Shown piece after piece: positions 7,914-16,458 of a stretch of DNA of 64,000 nt (position 1 is its first letter; the number at the start of each line of letters is the position of its first letter). The notes beneath the pieces were generated by a model. The model was not told where the DNA came from. It saw only the letters and a program-made list of their open reading frames with translations, and ran no database searches. Location: contig JAICQE010000001.1 in assembly GCA_025938035.1 (NCBI GenBank), forward strand, positions 1 through 64,000, read 5' to 3'. A program made the position numbers and the translations under genes. Source of the DNA: Vicinamibacteria bacterium (GTDB lineage: Bacteria > Acidobacteriota > Vicinamibacteria > Vicinamibacterales > UBA2999).

Positions 7914-8942
7914 TTATTGGGCCAGCGGCATACCGGTCACTTCAGCGGCCGCGCGCTCGACATCCGCGAAATCGATCGTCAAATCCATCGAATGGAAGCG
8001 GCTGTGCCGGGTGACGTGAAAGCCGAACGGCATCCCCTGCCAGACGTGTTCTTCCCAACCGTGATTCGTCACCGCCGGAAACCCACTTTCCCTGAACCCT
8101 TCCCGAGTCGTATAACCCGCGCGCCGCGGGAGGATGCTGAACGACTCGGGCAGCAGCGGAGGCGAGAGGTGCAGACGACGTAACAGCGCCAGCGGCGATC
8201 CACTCCCGAAAGCCTCCGGCCATTCGATCTCGGGCCGCAGGACCGGCGTCACGTAGTCGCTCTTGTGATTCGGATCCGCGAAGAATCGCTCGTGAATCCG
8301 ATACCCGGTGTCCTGGACCTTGGCGACATACCAGGGGCGTCCGGCGAACTGGCGAAGCTCGCGAACGATCCGAGCGACGGTCGTCGGGATCAACTGGCGT
8401 CCCTGCCGGCGCTCCCGCCGCTCGCGGCGGCCGGAGGCGGTCAGGCGGTGGTATCGCCCGGGGGTGAAATCCAGGTCACCGCGATTCACGCGGTTCAGAT
8501 CGACGAACGTGCACATGACGCTCGGGAAGTAGCGGAACTTCGTCGCGCGCCGCGGGTGGTGCGCGGCGCCGAAAAACGACAGGCCATGCGTCTCCATGTG
8601 CGCGAGACAGTCGGCGATCCAGTTCGGGCGCACGATGAAGAAGTCGGGATCGAGGACGAGCAGGAATCTGGTCGTCACGCGCTCGATGATCTGCTGCAGT
8701 CCGGCCGCATGATGCCGGCCTTTGGGAAAGTCCTGTGACCGATCGGCCGGCGCCCGGCCGAGAAGGACCGTTTCAGCCGCGAGCTGCGGCGCTACCCTGG
8801 CCGGCTTCTTGGTGTCGTTGGTGACGACGATCCATTGGACGCGCACACCTGGATTCAGGAAGTGCGTCAGGCGCTGATTGAGCGCGACATACGGCGCGCT
8901 CTTGTACGACACGCACCCGATCGTCAGCACGGGTCCGTCCAT
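7914..8942 (-). CDS. Glycosyltransferase-like protein (GT-A fold)
   Basis: 342 residues. The N-terminus has the pattern of GT-A (family 2-like) transferases: TIGCVSYKSAPYVALNQRL, then a beta strand QWIVVTNDTKK, and a DxD-like metal-binding motif in RFLLVLDPDFFIVRPNW, where D-P-D would bind the nucleotide sugar. The C-terminal half is less typical. It starts three bases after the stop of the polytopic gene upstream, so the two form an operon, probably adding sugar to a lipid or surface molecule. Donor and acceptor are not predictable. Confidence 0.62.
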   Translation of the reverse strand: MDGPVLTIGCVSYKSAPYVALNQRLTHFLNPGVRVQWIVVTNDTKKPARVAPQLAAETVLLGRAPADRSQDFPKGRHHAAGLQQIIERVTTRFLLVLDPDFFIVRPNWIADCLAHMETHGLSFFGAAHHPRRATKFRYFPSVMCTFVDLNRVNRGDLDFTPGRYHRLTASGRRERRERRQGRQLIPTTVARIVRELRQFAGRPWYVAKVQDTGYRIHERFFADPNHKSDYVTPVLRPEIEWPEAFGSGSPLALLRRLHLSPPLLPESFSILPRRAGYTTREGFRESGFPAVTNHGWEEHVWQGMPFGFHVTRHSRFHSMDLTIDFADVERAAAEVTGMPLAQ

Positions 8943-8945
8943 CGG

Positions 8946-10289
8946 TTACGACCGGAGATACAGGCTGGCGCTTCGGGCAATCTGCAGCGCCGAAAGAGCG
9001 ATGACGGCGTACAGCGAGGTCTGCAGCATGCGTGACCTCCGATCATCGTCCTCGAGAATTGACACCGCAACCAGGATGAGCAGGAGACCGGGACCGAGAA
9101 TCAGCCGATGCGCGATGTCCGCGTCCGTGTACAGCGCGGCGAATACCAGCATGGAGATCGCGGCAATCCACAGCGCGCGCCTGACCTCGATCCGGCTTCG
9201 ATACCTGATCAGCACGGCAAGGGCCCAGACGAATGGAAGCCCAAAGGTCGCGCCCCACCCTCCTCGGCCTGGCCAGACCACGCGCGTAATCTGCCCGAGG
9301 TCGAACAGGCTGATGAGGAACCGGACAACGCTGACGGCGGCCTGGCTGACAGTCTCGTTCCGGTTGCCCATGGCACCGGATTCCTTGAACGCGGTGACCG
9401 GACTGCCGTACACGCGAAAGTTCTCGACGAGCGTGAAGAAGAATCCGCCGCACATCAGGCCGATGAGCCCCCCAATGGCGCCCGCACGAACGGCTGCTGC
9501 CCTGTCGGCGCGTTGCATCAGCAGCGTGCCCGCGAGGACGAGCGCTATCGGCGCACTCGTCACCTTGACCGCAATCGCGAACCCGCACAGCCATGCCGCC
9601 CAGGCGATCTCCTTTGGCGTCGCAACGGAGGCGCGCACGACGAGCCACGTCAGCGCGACGAGCGCCGGCACGGCGCCGAACAGATCGTTCTTGATCAGGA
9701 CGAGCTGATGAAAGACGACGGGCACGACGAGCAGTGCGGTGAGATACCACTCGCGCGAGGGCGGCAGCCACGTCCGTGCCGCCGCCAGCGCGAGCAGGTA
9801 CATGACCAGGCCGAGCAGACCGTGGAACCGCACAAGGATTGGGCCCGCGGACGGAATCTGATGGAGATCTACCAGCACCAACTCGTAGGTCCACCCGAAT
9901 GAATTCACCTTCGGCTCCGCGGCCAGGTCGTAGGCAATCGTGCCGAACCGCTCGATCTGCGCCATGCGGTCGAGGTGATACGGATCGGCAGCGAGCACGG
10001 GCCGCATCGCATTCAGGACCAGCACTCCGGCGGCAAGCAGGCAGACGCCGACGATGTAAGCCGTGGACAGCGGCATCCGTGAACTGACGGGAGCCGGCCG
10101 CGAGTCTCTTCCTCGCCAATAAACCACCGCCGAAACGAGTGCGGCAGCGAGGTTCACCAGTGCCAGCGAGCGGACGGTCGCGATCGACAGCCACGTCGCG
10201 ACCTGCATCTCGAGCGCGAAGATGCTGATTGCGGCGAACAGACGCGTGACCGCGGCGACGGCGCGGCCCGGCGGAACCCACGCCGGCAT
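8946..10289 (-). CDS. Polytopic membrane protein, GT39/GT83-like glycosyltransferase candidate
   Basis: About 447 residues from the ATG at 10289. The frame stays open to a TTG at 10412, but those extra residues (CDVGATFPSG...) do not resemble protein, so the start is uncertain. Around ten hydrophobic helices are spread over the protein. Short luminal loops (NAMRPVLAADPYHLDRM and ENFRVYGSPVTAF) are like those of dolichyl/polyprenyl-phosphate-dependent GT-C mannosyltransferases. Together with the GT-A gene directly downstream it suggests a surface glycosylation pair. The GT-C assignment rests on topology and those loops only. Confidence 0.55.
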   Translation of the reverse strand: MPAWVPPGRAVAAVTRLFAAISIFALEMQVATWLSIATVRSLALVNLAAALVSAVVYWRGRDSRPAPVSSRMPLSTAYIVGVCLLAAGVLVLNAMRPVLAADPYHLDRMAQIERFGTIAYDLAAEPKVNSFGWTYELVLVDLHQIPSAGPILVRFHGLLGLVMYLLALAAARTWLPPSREWYLTALLVVPVVFHQLVLIKNDLFGAVPALVALTWLVVRASVATPKEIAWAAWLCGFAIAVKVTSAPIALVLAGTLLMQRADRAAAVRAGAIGGLIGLMCGGFFFTLVENFRVYGSPVTAFKESGAMGNRNETVSQAAVSVVRFLISLFDLGQITRVVWPGRGGWGATFGLPFVWALAVLIRYRSRIEVRRALWIAAISMLVFAALYTDADIAHRLILGPGLLLILVAVSILEDDDRRSRMLQTSLYAVIALSALQIARSASLYLRS

Positions 10290-10469
10290 CGGCCAGCCGT
10301 GCAGCGCGACGAAGAGGATGAATGTATTCAGCGGTGTGCGGTCCCTGCATTGTAGTCCGCTCGGAAAAGTTGCGCCGACGTCACACGGCATTGCCGCGGA
10401 TGAAACACCCAATCAGTACAAAACGAGTTCGTTCGCACAAACGCGGGGCGCAGACTGGAGAACCCAACG

Positions 10470-11846
10470 ATGAAGATGTCACTCCGACGCGCTGGCCTGG
10501 TGTCAGGCAGCGTGCTAATTGCTGGCGGTGTCCTCCTCGCCGACGGCACTCGCTTTTCAGATTTCACACCGCTGACCAGCTCGGCGGGCCCGACGGCCAA
10601 CGAAGCGATGCCGATCACGTTCGGTAACCCGGCTTTCGCGCAGGAGTCAATCGCCGACCGTGCAACGCAACTCCTGTTATCGAAGCCGAATTCGGGTAGC
10701 TGGGACATGATCACCGTGAACGAGACAGGGCCGCAGAAGGGCAGCTATCTATTCACGGTGTTTGAAACGGGCTCGTCCGGGGTGCAACGCACGAACGTGG
10801 CAACGCATGAGACCGAAACCATCTGGCAGACCCCGACCGACGGCGGACACGTTGCGTTCGACGCGTGCTACTGGACGCCGTGGGGAACACTGATCACCGC
10901 GGAAGAACGCTGGGAGACGGTGCCCACCGGATCGACCAGCCCATATGGACGGTTGTTCGAGCTTCGGAATCCGCTCGACGCCCCCGGCATCTTCAACCCC
11001 GTGAGTGCCGCAAGTAACAACGGCGCCGATTTCGTGCACCGCAACGTCATTCCGCGTCTCTCGCACGAAGGTATCCAGTTCGACAAGGCCCTCAACATGT
11101 ACTTCATCGACGAACTGAACGGCGGAAGCCTCTACAAGTACGTGCCGAAAGCCAGCTGGGGCGAGATTATGTCGGGACGGGCCGAGTACTTCGCCGCCGG
11201 GCAGACGTTCGTCCTGCGCGTGGGCAACGGGAATACCCCCAATGCCACCGGCGCTTATACGTGGGTCCCGATCACGAATAGCAATGGCGCCGGCCTTCCC
11301 GGGACTATCACCATTACCGACATCCGTGGCGTGACGTCCGTCGACGCGCGGAACACTACCGAGCTCGCGGCGTTCAAAGGCACGGACTACCAGCGGCCTG
11401 AGGACATGCTGATACAGACAGTTGGGGGCAGGGAGCTGCTCTACGTGACAACGACGACCACGAACGAAACCTACGTGCTCGATCTCGAGAACAACGCCAT
11501 TTCCGTGTTCGCCAACCGGAACACGATCGATCTGGCGACAGGCAATGCCGTGGGGTCGGCCTTCGCCAACCCAGACAATCTGGCGATCGATCACGATGGC
11601 AACGTCTACATCATCGAGGACCGCAATGGCGGTACCGACGACGACATCTGGTTCGCCGTGGATGTGAACAAGGACGGCGACCTGCAGGATGCTGGTGAAG
11701 GTCTCGCCCGCTGGGCGTCCAACGGCACACCCGGCTCGGAGTTCACGGGACTCTACTTCGATCCGATGAACAAGCGCCGCGCGTGGGTGAACATCCAGCA
11801 CCCGACGAGCGGCAACGACCGAATGATCGAAATCACGATACCGTGA
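10470..11846 (+). CDS. PhoX-like (DUF839) secreted phosphatase-type protein
   Basis: 458 residues with an N-terminal export signal (LRRAGLVSGSVLIAGGVLLA). It contains a twin Arg, but not the SRRxFLK consensus normally used for Tat export of PhoX. The body is a beta-propeller of the PhoX/DUF839 type: SWDMITVNETG, FDACYWTPWGTLITAEE, LSHEGIQFDK, YQRPEDMLIQ, NPDNLAIDHDGNVYIIED, and terminal GSEFTGLYFDP ... NIQHP. PhoX is a calcium/iron alkaline phosphatase; E and D residues in the RPED and YIIED motifs are typical metal ligands. Some DUF839 proteins have unknown substrates, so phosphatase activity is likely but not certain. TGGAGA precedes the ATG. Confidence 0.75.
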   Translation: MKMSLRRAGLVSGSVLIAGGVLLADGTRFSDFTPLTSSAGPTANEAMPITFGNPAFAQESIADRATQLLLSKPNSGSWDMITVNETGPQKGSYLFTVFETGSSGVQRTNVATHETETIWQTPTDGGHVAFDACYWTPWGTLITAEERWETVPTGSTSPYGRLFELRNPLDAPGIFNPVSAASNNGADFVHRNVIPRLSHEGIQFDKALNMYFIDELNGGSLYKYVPKASWGEIMSGRAEYFAAGQTFVLRVGNGNTPNATGAYTWVPITNSNGAGLPGTITITDIRGVTSVDARNTTELAAFKGTDYQRPEDMLIQTVGGRELLYVTTTTTNETYVLDLENNAISVFANRNTIDLATGNAVGSAFANPDNLAIDHDGNVYIIEDRNGGTDDDIWFAVDVNKDGDLQDAGEGLARWASNGTPGSEFTGLYFDPMNKRRAWVNIQHPTSGNDRMIEITIP

Positions 11847-11873
11847 CGGGCTTTTCGTTCGACTGCGGATTTC

Positions 11874-11928
11874 GCGAGGCGAGCCCTTTCAGGGCCGCCG
11901 CGCGAACCCGCAGGGTTCGCGCCACGGA
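11874..11928. repeat. Two-hairpin palindromic repeat
   Basis: GGCGAGCCCT / AGGGCCGCC hairpin followed by GCGAACCC / GGGTTCGC hairpin and the closing CCACGGA. It is in the same orientation as the copy at 38740 and opposite to those at 16408 and 19119. It fills the gap between the convergent phoX-like gene and the alkaline-phosphatase-family gene, where it can act as a terminator in both directions. Confidence 0.75.
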
Positions 11929-11946
11929 ATCCCCGCTCGACGGAAG

Positions 11947-13467
11947 TTACGGCTGCAGATTGAGGACGCGCATGACTTCGGGCGCGACGTCCATCAGGCG
12001 CATCGGCACTGTCCGCGTCGACGGCGGCTCACCCGGCACTCGAATGATCATGGGAATCCGCTGCACCTTCTCCTGCGCGCCGCCGTGTCCGCCGATGCGT
12101 CCGAAGCCATAACCATCGGCCATCAGCGCAACGAGGTCCGGGCCGCCGGCGCCAGCCATGGTGTTCACGAGCTCGCTGCTGTATTGGCGCGCCCACGCCC
12201 GGAACGCGGCGTTCTGTGTCTCGAGATTCGCGTAAACCTGTTCGTACCGGTACTCGGTTCCGGTGCGACGTTTGGCATAGACCTCCGTCACGCCGGATAT
12301 GTCCTGCAGCCCACGCGTCAGCGCCTGTTCGTTGGCCTCCGACTGATCGGCCAGCCACAGGTTGATGCTCGAATCCGCGTACGCGGTCCGCAGCGTGCCG
12401 AGCTGGTTCAGGTGATCCAGCCAATACGGCGGCTCCACAGGGCCCGTGAAATTCTCGAATCCGCAGCAGGACTGAAAGCGGCCGTTTCCCAGATAGACGT
12501 CGTGCCGCTGGCCTCCATGATCTGCGGTCACGACCACCATCGTGCGGTCCGCGAGATCCCGTGCTTCCAGCTCGTCGAGAATCCTCCCCAGTTGCGCGTC
12601 GGCCACACGCAGCACATCGGCAAGACGGTACTCGCTCGGGACGCTGACGAGGCCGCGGCCGTCCTGCTCGCCGAGCATGTGTGCGACCCTGTCGATCCCG
12701 CCGAAGGTCAGAAACAGCGCGGACCATTTTTCGCGGCGCATGATCTCGAGCGCCGCGTCCGCCGTCCACACATCCCCGCCCGGACGCGCGGGGTCGTTCC
12801 CCGGCACGTATCGGCTGCCGTCGAGCGCATAGATGGTGGAATACGCGGTGCCGTACGGCTCCGAACAATCGAGCGAGAAGCGCGGGTTGCCGGCAATATA
12901 GGACGGCACGTTCACGCCCGAGGGCACGCACCTCCCGTCCGCCTTTTCGAGCGTGACGATCGACGACGCGTGTGGTCCCCCAAACGTTTCAGCGGCGTAA
13001 TCCTTTTCGCCCACGGCAAAGACGGGACCCAGTGCGTCGTTGATGCGAGCGGGAAGAAAGCGCTCGCGCGGGATGCGTTCGAGGAAGCGCCAGATGTCCT
13101 CGCGCGAGAGCTCGTCGGCATCGTACGCTGCACCCGGCTTCCCGAGGACGCCTGCCACGTCGATAAACGCATCGTCCTGCCAGGGCAGTTCCCGCGGCGC
13201 CATTCCGGTCGGGATGACGAGATGGCTGACGATCGTCTGCGAGGCGAGATGCCCGATGTAGGCGTCGGGATAGTGGCGCGCTGTCGCGCGAAGCCGCTTG
13301 AAATGTTCGAGATTGAAGCGGTCGATGTAATCCGGCCGCATCTGGTCGAAGACCATGATGACGACGCGATCCGGCTCGGCCGAGGAAGGAGGCGGCGTTC
13401 TGTTGCATGCCGCGGACGCAACAAGGGCGGCGGCCACGAGAATCAGGTAAAAGAACCGCTCACACAT
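11947..13467 (-). CDS. Alkaline phosphatase superfamily protein (phosphodiesterase/phosphatase type)
   Basis: 506 residues from the ATG at 13467, chosen because the signal sequence CERFFYLILVAAALVASAAC begins there; the frame is open to 13512. The S-A-A-C end of the signal may be a lipobox. Alkaline-phosphatase-fold motifs: VVIMVFDQMRPDYIDRF (first metal Asp), a Thr/Ser nucleophile in the SQTIVSH region, FLTFGGIDRVAHMLG (D, H), and MVVVTADHGGQ (DH metal ligands). Relatives hydrolyse phosphodiesters or phosphomonoesters outside the membrane. It is divergent from the Ldh-family gene with start codons only 20 bases apart. Confidence 0.75.
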   Translation of the reverse strand: MCERFFYLILVAAALVASAACNRTPPPSSAEPDRVVIMVFDQMRPDYIDRFNLEHFKRLRATARHYPDAYIGHLASQTIVSHLVIPTGMAPRELPWQDDAFIDVAGVLGKPGAAYDADELSREDIWRFLERIPRERFLPARINDALGPVFAVGEKDYAAETFGGPHASSIVTLEKADGRCVPSGVNVPSYIAGNPRFSLDCSEPYGTAYSTIYALDGSRYVPGNDPARPGGDVWTADAALEIMRREKWSALFLTFGGIDRVAHMLGEQDGRGLVSVPSEYRLADVLRVADAQLGRILDELEARDLADRTMVVVTADHGGQRHDVYLGNGRFQSCCGFENFTGPVEPPYWLDHLNQLGTLRTAYADSSINLWLADQSEANEQALTRGLQDISGVTEVYAKRRTGTEYRYEQVYANLETQNAAFRAWARQYSSELVNTMAGAGGPDLVALMADGYGFGRIGGHGGAQEKVQRIPMIIRVPGEPPSTRTVPMRLMDVAPEVMRVLNLQP

Positions 13468-13487
13468 ATTCGGGAAATGATAGTCAC

Positions 13488-14474
13488 ATGCGGCTGACGG
13501 TCGAAGAGGCACGGCAGCTCGCCGATCGGGCGATGCACTCGATCGGACACGATTCCGGGGACGCGCGTCTCATCGCCGATCACCTGATCGATTGCGAGCT
13601 GCGGGGCGTGACGTATGGCGGGCTGGCGCGTGCCGTGAGCATTGTCGAGCGGATTCTGACGACGGGTGTCAGCCGTCAACCGATCCGCATCGTGAAGGAA
13701 ACGCCGGTGTCGGCGTCGATCGACGGCGGCGATCGGATCGGCTACGTCGTCGCTCACCGTGCAATGGTTCTCGCGATCGAGAAGGCATCGGCCAACGGAA
13801 TCGCGATCGTCGGCGCTCGCAACACCTGGTACACCGGCATGCTGTCGTATTACGCCGAGATGGCGGCGAAGCGGGGACTCGTGTCGCTCATCGCCTCGAA
13901 CGCCTCGCCGTGGGTGGCGCCCTACGGCGCCACCGAAGGACGATTCGGCACCAACCCGATCTGCGTCGGCTTTCCGAGCGCCGACGAACCGGTGATCTGG
14001 GACATCGGCACGTCGGCGATCATGCACGCGGAGGTCAAGCTCGCGGACCGACTCGGGCGGCAGCTGCCGGAAGACGTGGCCTTCGACGCGGCGGGACGAC
14101 CGACGCGCGATCCCATGGCGGCGCTCGCGGGCGCCTTCGCGGCATGGGGCGGCCATAAAGGATCCGGGCTGGGCATGGTCGTCCAGCTGTTCGGGATGCT
14201 GGCCGGCAGCCCCGCGCTTCCGCCGGAGCTCGCCGGATTCGGGATGGTCATCGTCGCTGTGCGGCCTGACCTTCTGACGTCTCCCGACGAATTCGAGCGG
14301 AGCGTCGCCGTCTACGCGGATGCTGTCCGCGGGGCGCGTCCGGTCCCCGGCGGTCCGCCGGTGCGGATGCCGTTCGACCGGTCGCGCGCCGAGCGGAAGC
14401 GGCGGCTGGCGGAAGACACCATTGACGTGGCGGACGCGGTTTATTCGAAACTGGCCGAAATCGCAGCGCGCTAA
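13488..14474 (+). CDS. Malate/L-lactate dehydrogenase (Ldh) family oxidoreductase
   Basis: 328 residues from the ATG at 13488, where homology begins (RLTVEEARQLADRAM). This family is unrelated to classical LDH/MDH: it has a novel NAD(P)-binding fold and oxidises 2-hydroxyacids. Typical motifs include ELRGVTYGGLAR (substrate and catalytic region), GIAIVGARNTWYTGMLSYYAE, ASNASPWVAPYGATEGRFGTNP and WGGHKGSGLGMVVQLF. Length is normal. It is cytoplasmic and monocistronic by context. Members act on malate, lactate, ureidoglycolate or 2,3-diketogulonate, and the substrate cannot be chosen here. Confidence 0.85.
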   Translation: MRLTVEEARQLADRAMHSIGHDSGDARLIADHLIDCELRGVTYGGLARAVSIVERILTTGVSRQPIRIVKETPVSASIDGGDRIGYVVAHRAMVLAIEKASANGIAIVGARNTWYTGMLSYYAEMAAKRGLVSLIASNASPWVAPYGATEGRFGTNPICVGFPSADEPVIWDIGTSAIMHAEVKLADRLGRQLPEDVAFDAAGRPTRDPMAALAGAFAAWGGHKGSGLGMVVQLFGMLAGSPALPPELAGFGMVIVAVRPDLLTSPDEFERSVAVYADAVRGARPVPGGPPVRMPFDRSRAERKRRLAEDTIDVADAVYSKLAEIAAR

Positions 14475-14550
14475 CGGGACCGTGGGTCGTCGGGGGAGGC
14501 CGCAAACAGGCCTATACTGTCCGGACAGTTCGCCCAAGGAGGCGTTCACG

Positions 14551-15981
14551 ATGCGCATCAGCTTCATCGCCCTCGCTGGAACCCTGCTGGGAGCGTCGCT
14601 CGTCGCCGCGCCGCAGAGCTCGCAGGTCGCGACTTCCGCCGCAGCAGCGGCCGCGCCGACGTTCTACAAGGACGTGCTCCCGGTGCTGCAGAAGAACTGT
14701 CAGGCCTGCCACCGGCCGGGCGAGGTGGCGCCGATGTCGCTCCTCACCTACGAGCAGACGCGCCCGTGGGCACGCGCGATCAAGAACGCCGTCGCCACGA
14801 AACAGATGCCGCCATGGTTCGCGGATCCGGCCTACGGTCACTTCTCCAACGAACGCCGGCTGAGCGCGCGCGAGCTCGCGGCACTCAACGCCTGGGTGGA
14901 TGCCGGAGCGCCCGCGGGCAATCCGAGCGATGCGCCGGCGCCACTGACCTTCGAAAACGGCTGGAACATCAAGCCCGACATCATCGTGGAGATGCCGAAG
15001 GCGTTTCCGATTCCCGCGGCCGGGACGATCAACTACAAGTACGTGCTCGTCAAGGGCGTGTTCACGGAAGACCTGTGGGTGAGCGCGGCGGAAATGCGGC
15101 CGGGCAATTCGAAGGTTCTCCACCACGGCAAGGTGTGGGTGCGCCCGCCGGGATCGAAGTGGATGGCGAGGGCAACCATCGGCGAGGCCTACGAGCGCGA
15201 ATCACACCGCGCGATCATGGGCGACAACATGATCGAGGAAGGCAACGACATCCTCGGCAAGTTCAATCCCGGCCTCGGCGCGCAGCGCTTCGACATCGAC
15301 GGAGCGGCGAAGTTCATTCCCAAGGGCTCCGACCTGGTGTTCGAGCTTCACTACACGACATCAGGCGAGCCGACGTCGGACGCGTCGAAACTCGGCCTCG
15401 TTCTGGCGAAGCAGGCGCCGAAGACGCGTTACTACTTCCACGCCGGACCGACGGCGATGAACCTGGCCATTCCGCCGTCCGATGCCAACGCGGAAGTCGT
15501 GAGCGAGATTACGTTCGGTGAGGAGGCGCGGCTGGTTTACGCGCAGCCGCACATGCATCTGCGCGGCAAGGATTTCGAGCTGCGGGTGGTGACGCCGGAC
15601 AAGAAGATCACGACGGTGCTGAAGGGCGCGTGGAACTTCGAATGGCAGATGGGCTATCAGTACGCCGAGCCAATCGCGCTGCCCAAGGGATCGAAGCTGC
15701 AGCTGATCACGCACTTCGACAATTCAACGGCAAACCGGTTCAACCCGGACGCGACGAAGAAGGTCGTCTGGGGTCCTCAGAACTGGGACGAGATGAGCAA
15801 TTGCTTCATCGGCGTGCTCTTCCCAACGGGGACGGCGCCGGAGAAAGTGTTCCTCCGCTCCGGTCCGAGCATGCTGCCGCGCGGAGAGAACGGCCCCACC
15901 CTGGCCGCGTTTTCACAGGTGGATCCGAACGCCGTCGGCAAGGCGAGCAACGCATCGTCCGGCGGCGCGGCGGTGCCGTAG
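14551..15981 (+). CDS. Heme c / PHM-like dicopper monooxygenase fusion protein
   Basis: 476 residues; AAGGAGG lies eight bases before the ATG. Signal peptide (residues 1-22), then a cytochrome c segment with one heme site, C50-Q-A-C53-H54, preceded by FYKDVLPVLQ. The rest resembles the two-domain copper type II monooxygenases (peptidylglycine hydroxylase fold): H190-H191 (LHHGK) and H266 (ELHYT) fit the first copper site, and H333-M-H335 with a later Met (WQMGYQ) fit the second. So a periplasmic heme domain may feed electrons to a dicopper oxygenase. Such fusions are frequent in Acidobacteriota but their substrate is not established. Copper-site assignment is by motif spacing only. Confidence 0.65.
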   Translation: MRISFIALAGTLLGASLVAAPQSSQVATSAAAAAAPTFYKDVLPVLQKNCQACHRPGEVAPMSLLTYEQTRPWARAIKNAVATKQMPPWFADPAYGHFSNERRLSARELAALNAWVDAGAPAGNPSDAPAPLTFENGWNIKPDIIVEMPKAFPIPAAGTINYKYVLVKGVFTEDLWVSAAEMRPGNSKVLHHGKVWVRPPGSKWMARATIGEAYERESHRAIMGDNMIEEGNDILGKFNPGLGAQRFDIDGAAKFIPKGSDLVFELHYTTSGEPTSDASKLGLVLAKQAPKTRYYFHAGPTAMNLAIPPSDANAEVVSEITFGEEARLVYAQPHMHLRGKDFELRVVTPDKKITTVLKGAWNFEWQMGYQYAEPIALPKGSKLQLITHFDNSTANRFNPDATKKVVWGPQNWDEMSNCFIGVLFPTGTAPEKVFLRSGPSMLPRGENGPTLAAFSQVDPNAVGKASNASSGGAAVP

Positions 15982-16009
15982 ACCGTCTGCGGCGAGCGCC
16001 GCGGACGTT

Positions 16010-16381
16010 TTATTGCCAGCGGCCAATCGTCTTGCCGTCGGCCTCGAACTTCGCGCCGATGAAGAGACCGGCGGCGGAACCGTCACGCATCGGATTGAAG
16101 CGGACGGTCACGATGTCGCCGGCCTTGAAGGTCGTCGCGCGCCAGCCCTGACGCGAGAGCGTATTCGGGCTTCCGCCTTCGAGGCTCCACTCCGTCTTCG
16201 TTCCGTTCTCCTCGAAGACGACCTGCAGCCAGATGTGCGGGTTCGTCCACTGCAGTTCCTTCACGGTGCCCTTCTTTTCCACGACCTTCGCGTCGTCGAA
16301 CATCGACGCGGAGTGATGGGCGAGAACAGGCACCGCGAGGGAAATCGCGACCGCGATAACCAGAAGAGTTCGTCGATTCAC
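16010..16381 (-). CDS. DUF6152 family secreted protein
   Basis: 123 residues; GTG start preceded by AGGAGG, which fixes the start. Signal peptide RRTLLVIAVAISLAVPVLA is followed by HHSASMFD and the family core GTVKELQWTNPHIWLQV, GDIVTVRFNPMRDGSAAGLF. DUF6152 proteins are small periplasmic proteins of unknown function, common in soil Proteobacteria and Acidobacteriota. The histidine pair directly after signal cleavage could bind metal, which would suit the copper-type neighbour, but that is inference. It lies downstream of another secreted-protein gene on the same strand. Confidence 0.82.
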   Translation of the reverse strand: MNRRTLLVIAVAISLAVPVLAHHSASMFDDAKVVEKKGTVKELQWTNPHIWLQVVFEENGTKTEWSLEGGSPNTLSRQGWRATTFKAGDIVTVRFNPMRDGSAAGLFIGAKFEADGKTIGRWQ

Positions 16382-16407
16382 AATCGGCCTCCTGATGATA
16401 GTCGCCC

Positions 16408-16458
16408 GTGGCGCGAACCCATCGGGTTAGCGAGGCGATCCGGAAAGGCTCGCCCCAC
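16408..16458. repeat. Two-hairpin palindromic repeat overlapping a gene end
   Basis: GTGG, then degenerate GCGAACCC / GGGTTAGC, then a GGCGATCC / GGCTCGCC hairpin and CCCCAC. It lies between two same-strand genes and its right part (16427-16458) encodes the last ten residues and stop codon of the upstream gene, showing that the element can donate a stop codon. Confidence 0.7.

Noticed and set aside
12085..13497. Long plus-strand open frame of 470 codons
   Set aside because: It lies opposite the alkaline-phosphatase-family gene, has Arg/Val-rich composition without motifs, and results from GC-rich third positions.
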